Shown: positions 1-6,599, counted from the first letter of the stretch. The stretch is DNA of 6,710 nucleotides from Geodermatophilaceae bacterium (GCA_013812385.1 JACCTM010000003.1:1-6710); one strand, 5' to 3'. The notes: generated from the sequence alone by a model not told the origin. Numbers and translations are program-made.

Positions 1-1
1 A

Positions 2-1414
2 TTCTTCGCCGTGCCGTACACGATCATCCTGTATCCGATCTTCTTCCTGATCCTGATCCGGCTCTGGTCGGTTTCCCACGTGCGGGGGTACGTGACTCCG
101 GCGGACTTCGTCCGGGCGCGGTGGGACTCACCGACGTTGGCGTTGCTGGTCGCGATCACAGGCATCGTCGCGACGATGCCATACATCGCACTGCAGTTGG
201 TTGGCATCGAGGCGGTGCTCAAGACCATGGGGGTCGAGGGCGAGATCCCGATCGTGGTCGCCTTCCTGATCCTTGCGATCTACACCTACAGCTCGGGCCT
301 GCGCGCACCGGCGCTGATCGCCTTCGTCAAGGACACCCTGATCTACCTGACGATCATCGTGGCGATCATCGTGATCCCGTCCAAGCTCGGTGGCTGGGAC
401 GTCATCTTCGGCGCGGCCGAGGAGAAGTTTGGCTCCGGTGCGGGCGTCTTGCTGCCCGCGACAGGGCAACTTCAGTACGCGACACTGGCTTTGGGCTCTG
501 CGCTGGCCCTGTTCCTCTACCCGCACTCGATCACCGGGGTGCTGGCGTCGAAGAACCGTGATGTCATCAAGCGCAACATGTCCGCGCTACCGGCCTACAG
601 CCTGGCGCTCGGTTTGCTTGCGTTGCTGGGTTATATGGCCATCGCGGCCGGAACGGAGCCGGTCGGCGGCGACGGCAACACGATCGTTCCCGCGCTGTTG
701 GAGAGCCAGTTCCCGGACTGGTTCGCCGGAGTCGCTTTTGCCGCGATCGGGATCGGCGCCTTGGTGCCAGCCGCAATCATGTCCATCGCGGCGGCGAACC
801 TGTTCACCCGCAACATCTACAAGGAGTATTTACGCAAGGACGCCACGAGCCGGCAAGAAGCACAGGTCGCCAAGGTCGCGTCCCTCGTGGTCAAGCTCGG
901 GGCGCTGCTGGTCATCATCTTCATCGACCCGCAGTTCTCCATCGACCTGCAGCTGATCGGTGGGGTCATCATTCTGCAGACGCTTCCGGCTTTGGCTATC
1001 GGGTTGTTCACCCGCTGGTTCCACCGCTGGGCGCTGATCGCCGGCTGGGTGGCCGGGATGGGCGTGGGCATGCTGATGCTCTACAACATCGCGCGGATCG
1101 ATCCGGCGACGGGCGAGGTGATCCGGGCACACTTCGGGGGTTCGGCGTTCGCGTTGTCCAAGCTCGGCATCGACACGCCCACGACGATCTATACCGGCTT
1201 CGTCGCGATCGGCGTGAACCTCCTGGTCACGGTCATAGCCACGTTCATCCTGCGGGCGATGAACCAGCCGGAGGGCACCGACTCGACCCGGCTGGAGGAC
1301 TACTTCGCCGACGAGGACGACCCCCGAGTCCAGGACCTGCCGCTCGACATCGGCGAGCCCGAGCCGGCGGCGGGGGGCAGCGGTCGCCCTCGCGACCCGG
1401 ATCCGGTGGGCTGA
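2..1414 (+). CDS. Sodium:solute symporter, monocarboxylate-type (MctP/ActP-like), 5' truncated by window edge
   Basis: Secondary transporter of the SSS family, expected to import a small carboxylate (acetate, pyruvate, lactate or similar) with sodium across the cytoplasmic membrane. The reading frame is open from base 2, so the true start lies upstream and the GTG at 11 is probably internal. Numbering from that GTG, 467 residues remain against about 500-560 usual for the family, so the first one or two helices are missing. About eleven hydrophobic segments are visible (near 4-19, 42-66, 80-96, 102-123, 153-178, 192-213, 237-264, 289-305, 313-334, 340-361, 391-415). Family-like stretches are GYVTPADFVRARW (26-38), MPYIALQLVGIEAVL (56-70) and MSIAAANLFTRNIYKEY (257-273), the last in the helix that carries sodium-binding hydroxyls in this fold. 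The tail after 417 is acidic and hydrophilic. Leu274 is a TTA codon. Family assignment is firm; the substrate is inferred from resemblance to MctP. Confidence 0.9.
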   Translation, partial: FFAVPYTIILYPIFFLILIRLWSVSHVRGYVTPADFVRARWDSPTLALLVAITGIVATMPYIALQLVGIEAVLKTMGVEGEIPIVVAFLILAIYTYSSGLRAPALIAFVKDTLIYLTIIVAIIVIPSKLGGWDVIFGAAEEKFGSGAGVLLPATGQLQYATLALGSALALFLYPHSITGVLASKNRDVIKRNMSALPAYSLALGLLALLGYMAIAAGTEPVGGDGNTIVPALLESQFPDWFAGVAFAAIGIGALVPAAIMSIAAANLFTRNIYKEYLRKDATSRQEAQVAKVASLVVKLGALLVIIFIDPQFSIDLQLIGGVIILQTLPALAIGLFTRWFHRWALIAGWVAGMGVGMLMLYNIARIDPATGEVIRAHFGGSAFALSKLGIDTPTTIYTGFVAIGVNLLVTVIATFILRAMNQPEGTDSTRLEDYFADEDDPRVQDLPLDIGEPEPAAGGSGRPRDPDPVG

Positions 1415-1437
1415 CCGGAACAGGATCCTCGAGTGCC

Positions 1438-1450
1438 GGCGCTCCGCGCC
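1438..1450 (+). terminator. Small GC hairpin after the symporter gene, possible weak terminator
   Basis: GGCGC (1438-1442), loop TCC, GCGCC (1446-1450) form a perfect 5-bp stem 24 bases after the symporter stop codon. There is no T-run behind it, which is common for actinobacterial terminators but also makes chance formation in GC-rich DNA likely. Confidence 0.25.
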
Positions 1451-1490
1451 ATCCGGGGGCGCTGACAGGACTGTGAGTCACGCGGGCGGG

Positions 1491-1504
1491 TAGGTTCGCA
1501 CGAG
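1491..1504 (+). promoter_or_regulatory. Candidate leaderless promoter (-10 TAGGTT) for the zinc-ribbon/RNase H/nadA operon
   Basis: TAGGTT at 1491-1496 fits the actinobacterial -10 pattern TANNNT and sits 7 bases before the GTG at 1504, so transcription would start at or just before the start codon, giving a leaderless mRNA. No convincing Shine-Dalgarno sequence lies at the right distance. CTGACA at 1462-1467 resembles a -35 hexamer, but its 23-base spacer is too long, so the -35 is unassigned. Promoter and leaderless start are inferences. Confidence 0.4.
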
Positions 1505-2250
1505 TGCAAGCCGATCCCTTCGCGCAGCTGCGGCTGCTCGACGTGCAAGCCCTGGACTCGACCCTGCGCCGGCTCGAGCACCGCCGCTCTACTCTGCCCG
1601 AGGCTGCCGCACTGGACGAGCAGACCGTCCGGGTGGCCGAGCTCCATGACGCTGCGGGCAGGGTCGAGACCGAACTCGCCGACGTCGGGCGAGAACAGCG
1701 CCGGCTCGAGGGCGACGTCGAGACCGTGCGGGCCAGACAAGAGCGGGACAACACCCGGTTGACCTCTGGGGCGATCACCAATGCCCGCGAGCTGGACTCG
1801 CTGCAGCACGAGCTGGAAACCCTGACCCGGCGGCAGTCCGATCTGGAGGACCAGGTCCTCGACCTGATGGAGCGTCGCGAGGAGATGGAGGGCCGGCTCA
1901 GCGGGCTGCAGGCATCGCGTACGGAGGCCGAGGCCGAGGTGCTTCGATTGTCCCAGGCCCGCGACGCCGCTCATGCCTCGATCGAGGTCGACAGCGCCGC
2001 TGCCGTGACCCAGCGCGACGATCGCGCAGCGGGTCTGCCAGAGGACCTGCTGAAGCTATACGACACGATCCGGGCCGGTACCGGGGCCGGCGTCGGAGCG
2101 GCTGCCCTGCGCGCTCGTCGCTGCGAGGGGTGCCGGATGGACGTCTCCGGAACCGAACTGGCCCGGGCTCGTACTGCCCTGCCGCAGGAGGTCCTGCGTT
2201 GCGATGAATGCCGACGAATCCTGGTGCGGGTCACCGACTCCGGTCTGTGA
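1504..2250 (+). CDS. Coiled-coil protein with C-terminal C4 zinc ribbon (zf-RING_7 family)
   Basis: A 248-residue protein of the conserved bacterial family represented in M. tuberculosis by Rv2229c. Residues about 5-165 are rich in Glu, Arg, Leu and Gln with heptad-like spacing, predicting a long antiparallel helical coiled coil. The C-terminal part (about 175-242) carries a zinc ribbon with two CxxC knuckles: Cys207/Cys210 (RCEGC) and Cys233/Cys236 (RCDEC), preceded by the family-typical Gly/Ala-rich turn near 190-201. Biochemical function is not established; nucleic-acid binding or a scaffold role is commonly suggested. GTG at 1504 is the chosen start because it begins the coiled coil and lies just behind a -10-like element. 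The stop codon overlaps the RNase H gene's start by 4 bases, indicating one operon. In mycobacteria and streptomycetes the same pair is next to each other, usually with a Nif3-like gene upstream; that gene is absent here. Confidence 0.88.
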   Translation: MQADPFAQLRLLDVQALDSTLRRLEHRRSTLPEAAALDEQTVRVAELHDAAGRVETELADVGREQRRLEGDVETVRARQERDNTRLTSGAITNARELDSLQHELETLTRRQSDLEDQVLDLMERREEMEGRLSGLQASRTEAEAEVLRLSQARDAAHASIEVDSAAAVTQRDDRAAGLPEDLLKLYDTIRAGTGAGVGAAALRARRCEGCRMDVSGTELARARTALPQEVLRCDECRRILVRVTDSGL

Positions 2251-3443
2251 GTGAGCATTCGGGTGGGCCGCGTCTGATCGTCGAGGCCGACGGTGGTTCC
2301 CGAGGGAATCCCGGTCCGGCCGGGTACGGCGCGCTCGTCCTCGATCCGGCGACGGGGCAGGTGCTCGCCGAGCGGGGCGAGACCATCGGCCGGGCGACTA
2401 ACAACGTCGCGGAATACCGTGGACTGATCGCCGGCCTGGAAGCGGTTCTCGACTTCGCGCCGTCCGAGGTCGAGGTTCGGATGGACTCCAAGCTCGTGGT
2501 CGAGCAGATGTCCGGGCGGTGGAAGATCAAGCATGCCGACCTTCGTCCGCTGGCATTGCAAGCCCAACGGCTTGCCCAACGGCTGCCGGGAGTGACCTAC
2601 ACCTGGATTCCCAGGGAGCACAACACCGCAGCCGACCGGTTGGCCAACCAGGCGCTGGACGGCGTACCGATCGGGCAGTCCCATCCGTCGGTTGCCCGCG
2701 GTCAGCGGGGCGCAGTGGGTTCCAGTAGGACCGCGGTGTCCGGTCCTCCCGACCGGCGTCCTCCGGTTGGGCCTCCTTCGACTGAGGCTGCTCCGGATCG
2801 AGACACATCGGACGCGGTGCCAGCCGCCCCGACCCGGCTGTTTCTGATCCGCCACGGTCAGAGCCCGCACACGCCCGAGCGTCGGTTCAGTGGGCGCAAC
2901 GATCTCTCCCTCACCGAACAGGGCAAGGCGCAGATCGCCGCGGTTGCCACGCGACTGGGTGCCCTGGGATCGATCAGCGCGGTCCGGAGTTCCCCGCTGC
3001 GACGTGCCCGTCAAAGTGCGCAGATCGTGGCTGATGCCCTGCATCTGCCGGTCGACATCGACGACGACCTGGTCGAGCTGGACTTCGGGGCCTTCGAAGG
3101 TCTGACCTGGGCGCAGACCGCCGCCGATCACCCTGCCGAGCTCGAGGCCTTTCGCGGCTCTCCGGACATCGCGCCGCCGGGAGGGGAAAGCATCTCCGGT
3201 GTCGGCGATCGGGCGCAGTCCGCGCTGCGCAGGATCCTGGTCGAACACGAGGGCCGTGACGTGGCCGTCATCACCCATGTGACGCCGATCAAGGCGCTGT
3301 TGTGCCTTGCTCTCGACGTAGGCTTGTCCACGGTGCACCGGTTCTTCCTCGCCCCGGCCAGCCTCTCGATTCTCGAGTGGTACGCAGACGGGCGCGCCAG
3401 CGTCACGCTGGTGAACGACACGAGTCACTGGGAGGGCAGATGA
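2247..3443 (+). CDS. Bifunctional RNase HI / histidine-phosphatase (CobC-like) fusion protein
   Basis: A 398-residue fusion, homologous to M. tuberculosis Rv2228c, whose two halves have been reported as active RNase H and acid/alpha-ribazole-type phosphatase. The N-terminal RNase HI domain (about 9-138) cleaves RNA in RNA-DNA hybrids; its acidic catalytic set is visible as Asp15 (EADGGSRGNPG), Glu56 (NNVAEYRGL), Asp80 (RMDSKLVVEQM) and Asp130 (HNTAADRLAN), with His125 nearby. Residues about 140-195 are a Pro/Ser/Arg-rich flexible linker. The C-terminal histidine phosphatase domain (about 196-390) has the phospho-accepting His203 in LIRHGQS, Glu277 in LVELDFGAFEG as likely proton donor, and His344 in VITHVTPIK. 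GTG at 2247 is preferred over the upstream ATG at 2208 because it overlaps the previous stop as GTGA and fits the domain start. The gene's own stop overlaps nadA's ATG. The phosphatase may serve cobamide synthesis, but its in vivo substrate is unclear. Confidence 0.93.
   Translation: MSEHSGGPRLIVEADGGSRGNPGPAGYGALVLDPATGQVLAERGETIGRATNNVAEYRGLIAGLEAVLDFAPSEVEVRMDSKLVVEQMSGRWKIKHADLRPLALQAQRLAQRLPGVTYTWIPREHNTAADRLANQALDGVPIGQSHPSVARGQRGAVGSSRTAVSGPPDRRPPVGPPSTEAAPDRDTSDAVPAAPTRLFLIRHGQSPHTPERRFSGRNDLSLTEQGKAQIAAVATRLGALGSISAVRSSPLRRARQSAQIVADALHLPVDIDDDLVELDFGAFEGLTWAQTAADHPAELEAFRGSPDIAPPGGESISGVGDRAQSALRRILVEHEGRDVAVITHVTPIKALLCLALDVGLSTVHRFFLAPASLSILEWYADGRASVTLVNDTSHWEGR
3431..3436 (+). 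promoter_or_regulatory. Shine-Dalgarno site of nadA
   Basis: GGAGGG lies inside the last codons of the RNase H/phosphatase gene, 3 bases before the ATG at 3440. It is the clearest ribosome binding site in the window and fixes the nadA start over in-frame positions upstream (the frame is open from 3302). With the ATGA overlap it supports coupled translation. Confidence 0.75.
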
Positions 3444-4450
3444 CCACCGCACTCGGAACCGACCGGCCGACGTTGACCCCCGAGGACTACGACCGGTGGG
3501 CTGGTGAGGTCCGTTCCCTGGCCGAGCAGCGGGGTGCTGTCATCCTCGCGCACAACTACCAGGTCCCCGAGATCCAGGACGTCGCGCACTACACCGGGGA
3601 TTCGCTGTACCTCTCCCGGATCGCTGCGCAGACCGACGCCGCGATCATCGTGTTCTGCGGGGTCCATTTCATGGCCGAGACCGCCAAGATCCTTTCGCCG
3701 GACAAGCGGGTGCTGCTGCCCGACCACGCAGCGGGTTGCTCGCTGGCCGACAGCATCAATGCCGACCAACTGCGCGCCTGGAAGGCGGAGCATCCCGGCG
3801 CGGTGGTGGTGTCCTATGTAAACACCACGGCTGCGGTGAAGGCGGAGACCGACATTTGCTGCACGTCCTCCAACGCCGCCGACGTGGTCCGCTCGATCCC
3901 TGAAGACACCGAGATCCTGTTCTGCCCCGATCAGTTCCTCGGTGCGCACGTCAAGCGGGTGACCGGCCGGGACAACATGCACATCTGGGCGGGGGAGTGC
4001 CACGTCCACGCGGGCATCAGCCCGTCGGACGTACGCGCGAAGGTGGCTGCCTACCCGGATGCGGATATCCTGGTCCACCCCGAATGTGGCTGCACCACAT
4101 CGGTTCTCGACCTCATTTCGTCCGGCGACCTGCCAGCGGACCGTACGAGAGTGCTCTCGACCGGTGGGATGGTCGAAGCGGCTGCCACCACGGTCTCGAG
4201 TCAGGTCCTCATCGCGACCGAGACCGGGATCCTGCACCAGCTGAGGGGGCTCAACGACAAGGTCGAGTTCATCGCTATGAACGACCGGGCAACGTGCCGG
4301 TACATGAAGATGATCACCCCGGCGAAGTTGCTCGCGACGCTGCGCGAGGACACCGGCGACATCGACGTACCGACCGACATCGCCGCAAAGGCTCGAGCGG
4401 CCGTGGAACGAATGATCGCAATCGGCTCCGCCGGTCAAGGCGGAAATTAG
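3440..4450 (+). CDS. nadA: Quinolinate synthase (NadA), [4Fe-4S] enzyme of NAD biosynthesis
   Basis: NadA condenses iminoaspartate with dihydroxyacetone phosphate to give quinolinate, the pyridine-ring precursor of NAD, in the cytoplasm. The 336-residue protein has full family length (about 300-370). The three conserved cysteines expected to ligate the 4Fe-4S cluster are Cys100 (DHAAGCSLAD), Cys187 (WAGECHVHAG) and Cys286 (RATCRYMKM); the 87-residue step between the first two matches characterised NadA proteins. Other landmarks are AHNYQ (37-41), GDSLYLS (53-59), CPDQFLGAHV, and VHPECGC around Cys216/Cys218. The start is ATG at 3440, overlapping the preceding stop as ATGA behind GGAGGG. It is the last gene of the operon. 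In many actinobacteria nadA is followed by nadB and nadC, but here the next gene converges on it, so L-aspartate oxidase and quinolinate phosphoribosyltransferase must be encoded elsewhere. Confidence 0.96.
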   Translation: MTTALGTDRPTLTPEDYDRWAGEVRSLAEQRGAVILAHNYQVPEIQDVAHYTGDSLYLSRIAAQTDAAIIVFCGVHFMAETAKILSPDKRVLLPDHAAGCSLADSINADQLRAWKAEHPGAVVVSYVNTTAAVKAETDICCTSSNAADVVRSIPEDTEILFCPDQFLGAHVKRVTGRDNMHIWAGECHVHAGISPSDVRAKVAAYPDADILVHPECGCTTSVLDLISSGDLPADRTRVLSTGGMVEAAATTVSSQVLIATETGILHQLRGLNDKVEFIAMNDRATCRYMKMITPAKLLATLREDTGDIDVPTDIAAKARAAVERMIAIGSAGQGGN

Positions 4451-4456
4451 CTGCCT

Positions 4457-4483
4457 GGCTCGTCGGCGATCAGCCGAAGAGCC
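4457..4483. terminator. Hairpin between converging nadA and permease genes, candidate bidirectional terminator
   Basis: GGCTC (4457-4461) and TCGGC (4463-4467) pair with GCCGA (4473-4477) and GAGCC (4479-4483), giving two 5-bp stems around a single G/A mismatch and a 5-base loop GATCA. It starts 7 bases after the nadA stop and extends into the 3' end of the minus-strand permease gene, whose stop codon lies in the loop (4470-4472). No T-run follows on either strand. Termination in both directions is inferred from position and symmetry. Confidence 0.5.
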
Positions 4484-5729
4484 GCACGGAGATCCAGAGG
4501 GCGGCAGTCGCCGCGATGAGGGTCGGGGGAGCGGTCAGCACCCCGGTCTTGATGAAGTCGGACGGTCTCGGTGCCGCTGCGTACGGCCGGGCGATTCGCC
4601 GCCAGACCAGCAGGCTGTGCGAACCGAGATAGCTGAGGTTGGCACCGATATTCACTCCGATCAGCACGGCAAGAATCGACGGCGTCCCGACCAGCGCGGC
4701 AGCCGGAGCCAAGAAGAGGGTTGCCGCGATGTTGCCGACGAGATTCGTCAGCACAGCTGAAAAACCGGCGACGGCTAGTAGCGCAGCCAGGCTGACGCCG
4801 TCGGGCAGGGCAGCGGCGAGCAGGTCGCCGACCCCGTTCTCCTGGATTCCGCGCACGATCACCGCTAGCCCGCCGACAAACAGTGCGAAAGACAGGTTCG
4901 CGGCCTCCATGATGTCCCCGACGGTGTTCCGACGGCCGATGAGTTGCCGTACGGCGAGCACGCCCGCGCCCGCTGCGACCGGCCAGACCAGTGCCATTCC
5001 GAGGGCGGAGGCGACGACGAATCCCAGAACGGTCAACGCCAGGACGGCGATGGCCAGGCGCGGGGCGGGTGGCTGCTCGGAGGCCGGCGAAGCCTGCTGG
5101 GCGGGTTGAGTGTCGAGGTCAGGGGCGTACAGCCGGCGCAGAAGGGCGTACTCGATGAGCAGGGCGACCAGCCAGGGCAAAGCCATGAACGCGGTGAAGG
5201 ACAACAGGGACAGTCCGGTCGCTGAGAACGCCAGCAGGTTCGTGAGGTTGCTGACCGGCAGCAGCAGGGAGGTCGAGTTGGCCAGGGGTCCGCAGGCATA
5301 GCTGGGTGCGCGGGTGGGCAGGCGCATTCGGCTGACGGTCACGAGGACGACCGGGGTGAGCAGCAGGACTGTCGAATCCACGGTCAGGACCGCGGTGGTC
5401 ACCGCGGTGACCAGGATGAGACGACGGAACATCGCCACCGATGACGGGTCGCGGCCGGTCTGGAGAAGCCTTGCTGCCCAGGCGAAAACGCCTTCTACAT
5501 CGGCAAGGTGGGCGAGGATCGTCAGAGTCGACAGGAGGATGAGGACCGATCCGACGTCATAGATCTGGTCGGCTGCGGGTCCTCCGCCGATCGCCCCGAC
5601 GAGGACGGCAAGGGCGGCGCCCAGGACGCTGACTCCGGCGGCGGCCGGCGTGCGGTGTCCGCGCGTGGCGGCCGCGAGAGCGAGGGCCAGCAGCGGCACG
5701 GTGACCGCCAGAGCCGCGAAGTCCACCAC
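4470..5729 (-). CDS. ArsB/SLC13-type (ion transporter superfamily) membrane permease
   Basis: A 419-residue integral membrane protein with about ten to twelve hydrophobic segments and two matching halves, typical of the ArsB/NhaD/SLC13 ion-transporter fold. Family-like motifs are VLTVDSTVLLLTPVVL (114-129) and ANSTSLLLPVSNLTNLLAF (150-168) in the first half, and VLTNLVGNIAATLFL (326-340) and GVNIGANLSYLGSHSLLVWRR (358-378) in the second; the last closely follows the ArsB pattern. A hydrophilic Pro/Gln/Ala-rich loop at about 203-223 separates the halves. GTG at 5729 is chosen because the protein then opens directly with a hydrophobic helix; the longer frame to 5837 adds an Arg/Cys-rich, non-membrane leader. 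Homologues are often labelled arsenic transporter, but no ArsR, ArsC or ArsA gene is in view, so arsenite export is not supported; anion or sodium/proton transport are alternatives. It stands alone, converging on nadA. Confidence 0.85.
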   Translation of the reverse strand: MVDFAALAVTVPLLALALAAATRGHRTPAAAGVSVLGAALAVLVGAIGGGPAADQIYDVGSVLILLSTLTILAHLADVEGVFAWAARLLQTGRDPSSVAMFRRLILVTAVTTAVLTVDSTVLLLTPVVLVTVSRMRLPTRAPSYACGPLANSTSLLLPVSNLTNLLAFSATGLSLLSFTAFMALPWLVALLIEYALLRRLYAPDLDTQPAQQASPASEQPPAPRLAIAVLALTVLGFVVASALGMALVWPVAAGAGVLAVRQLIGRRNTVGDIMEAANLSFALFVGGLAVIVRGIQENGVGDLLAAALPDGVSLAALLAVAGFSAVLTNLVGNIAATLFLAPAAALVGTPSILAVLIGVNIGANLSYLGSHSLLVWRRIARPYAAAPRPSDFIKTGVLTAPPTLIAATAALWISVRLFG

Positions 5730-5743
5730 GAGCCGCGAGCCTA
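5729..5743 (-). promoter_or_regulatory. Candidate leaderless promoter (-10 TAGGCT) of the permease gene
   Basis: On the minus strand TAGGCT (5743 to 5738) lies 8 bases before the GTG at 5729, so transcription could begin at or next to the start codon. No purine-rich Shine-Dalgarno sequence stands between them. A clear -35 is not visible at 17-18 bases. The arrangement mirrors the one at 1491-1504. Confidence 0.35.
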
Positions 5744-5801
5744 CGGATGCTCGCGAACGTCCACAGACTGCGCAGTTGGCCCGATTACCGTGACCGGCCA
5801 G

Positions 5802-6037
5802 CCGGGGCCGCCTCGCGAAGCGGCAACTTCGACGCACTACTCGCGGTGCTCGATCCAGACGTGGTCCTGCGAGCCGACGGCCCTGGTCAACGGAGCCGCT
5901 GGAGCCGTGTGGGCACCTGGCGGTCGACTGCGGGTCGTGTTCGGCTTCACGATCGCGCGCGCAGGATCGTCGGAATCGACCTCATCGCCGACCCGGCGCG
6001 ACCACAGCAACTAGAGCTGACCCTCCCCGAAGCCTGA
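5802..6037 (+). pseudogene. Remnant of SigJ/ECF41-type sigma factor (SnoaL-like C-terminal domain), frameshifted and internally deleted
   Basis: Three consecutive pieces, read in two frames, match in order the C-terminal SnoaL-like domain typical of SigJ/ECF41-type ECF sigma factors. Piece A (about 5805-5881) gives AASRSGNFDALLAVLDPDVVLRADG. Piece B (5880-5963, other frame) gives ALVNGAAGAVWAPGG, then VVFGFTIAR, matching the conserved VNG-x-x-G region. Piece C (5963-6037, first frame again) gives RRIVGIDLIADPARP and ends in a natural-looking stop at 6035-6037. Roughly 30 residues expected between A and B are absent. The sigma-2 and sigma-4 domains that should precede piece A are missing; upstream is the permease promoter. 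This is therefore a gene fossil rather than a sequencing slip. The bases between 5730 and 5802 show no further recognisable coding, nor do those between 6038 and the rnpB promoter. Family matching is from memory, not from alignment. Confidence 0.72.
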
Positions 6038-6098
6038 CCGGCCGACCTGAATCGACGGCGCGGGTTGCTGCGGGAAGCTCGAGGCAGCCCGGGCCAAC

Positions 6099-6104
6099 TA
6101 GGAT
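6099..6104 (+). promoter_or_regulatory. Candidate -10 element of rnpB
   Basis: TAGGAT fits TANNNT and lies 9 bases before the first P1 base pair of the RNase P RNA (6114), the right distance for a transcription start at about 6111-6114. I see no convincing -35 hexamer at 17-19 bases upstream. Confidence 0.5.
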
Positions 6105-6113
6105 GGCATCCAC

Positions 6114-6534
6114 GACGGACGAGTCGGCTGGGCGGTCGCGGTCATGAGACGTGATCGAGGAACGTCCGGGCTCCATAGGGCAGGGTGGTTGCTAACGGCA
6201 ACCCGGGGTGACCCGCGGGACAGTGCCACAGAAAACAGACCGCCGGACGCCCAGGTTCGCCTGGACGCCCAGGTAAGGGTGAAACGGTGGTGTAAGAGAC
6301 CACCAGCGTTCCGGGTGACCGGAACGGCTCGGTAAACCCCACCCGGTGCAAGGTCGAAAGGGTCGGACGCTTCGGCGGCTCGGCCTGTGCAGGCGTTCGA
6401 GGGCTGCCCGCCCGAGCCTGCGGGTGGACCGCACGAGCCTGCCGGTGACGGCAGGCCCAGATGGATGATCGCCCATCGGGATCGCCGCAAGGCACCCGGG
6501 GACAGAACCCGGCGTACAGGTCGACTCGTCCGTC
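6114..6534 (+). ncRNA. rnpB: RNase P RNA, bacterial type A (catalytic RNA for tRNA 5' maturation)
   Basis: The catalytic RNA of RNase P removes 5' leaders from precursor tRNAs with the protein RnpA. Ends are set by the terminal P1 helix: 6114-6126 pairs perfectly with 6522-6534 (13 bp). All conserved core blocks are present in order: GAGGAACGTCCGGGCT (6157-6172), ACAGAAAACAGACCGCC (6228-6244), GGTAAGGGTGAAACGG (6272-6287), TAAGAGACCACCAGCG (6293-6308) and ACAGAACCCGGC (6502-6513). Helix P4 is visible as CCGGG (6166-6170) with CCCGG (6508-6512). Several hairpins are clear: one with stem 6308-6314/6319-6325 and GTGA tetraloop, and a P18-like stem 6437-6444/6449-6456, also with a GTGA tetraloop as expected for docking. 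P12 appears to be the short TTCG-capped stem near 6245-6270. Length (about 421 nt) is normal for type A. Open frames across this region are incidental. Exact mature ends may differ by a few bases. Confidence 0.96.
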
Positions 6535-6599
6535 CTGAACCTAAAGGCGCAGGTCAGAAGGCTGTTTCGCTTTCAGCGCCGCTCGCGAGTCCTCAGCAG

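Noticed and set aside
1971..3452. A 493-codon minus-strand open frame opposite the RNase H/phosphatase gene
   Set aside because: It is Arg/Gly/Pro-rich with no recognisable motif, and the plus strand encodes two complete, motif-bearing domains across it. Long antisense frames are expected in GC-rich coding DNA.
3425..4438. A 337-codon minus-strand open frame opposite nadA
   Set aside because: It mirrors nadA, has no family features, and nadA has all its catalytic and cluster motifs.
5508..6014. A 168-codon plus-strand open frame overlapping the permease start region
   Set aside because: Its first part is antisense to the permease; only its last part (5880-5963) is meaningful, as one piece of the sigma-factor remnant.
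6245..6273. Direct repeat of GGACGCCCAGG (6245-6255 and 6263-6273)
   Set aside because: It falls in the P12 hairpin of RNase P RNA: CCAGG, TTCG loop, CCTGG with flanking pairs explain the similarity, so it is not a mobile-element or attachment repeat.
6098..6495. Several open frames on both strands (up to 130 codons) between 6098 and 6495
   Set aside because: The region is the RNase P RNA gene, and its conserved blocks and helices account for the sequence.
6547..6580. GGCGC/GCGCC arms after rnpB as a terminator
   Set aside because: The arms are 24 bases apart with only a weak inner GCTG/CAGC pairing and no T-run; too weak to annotate.
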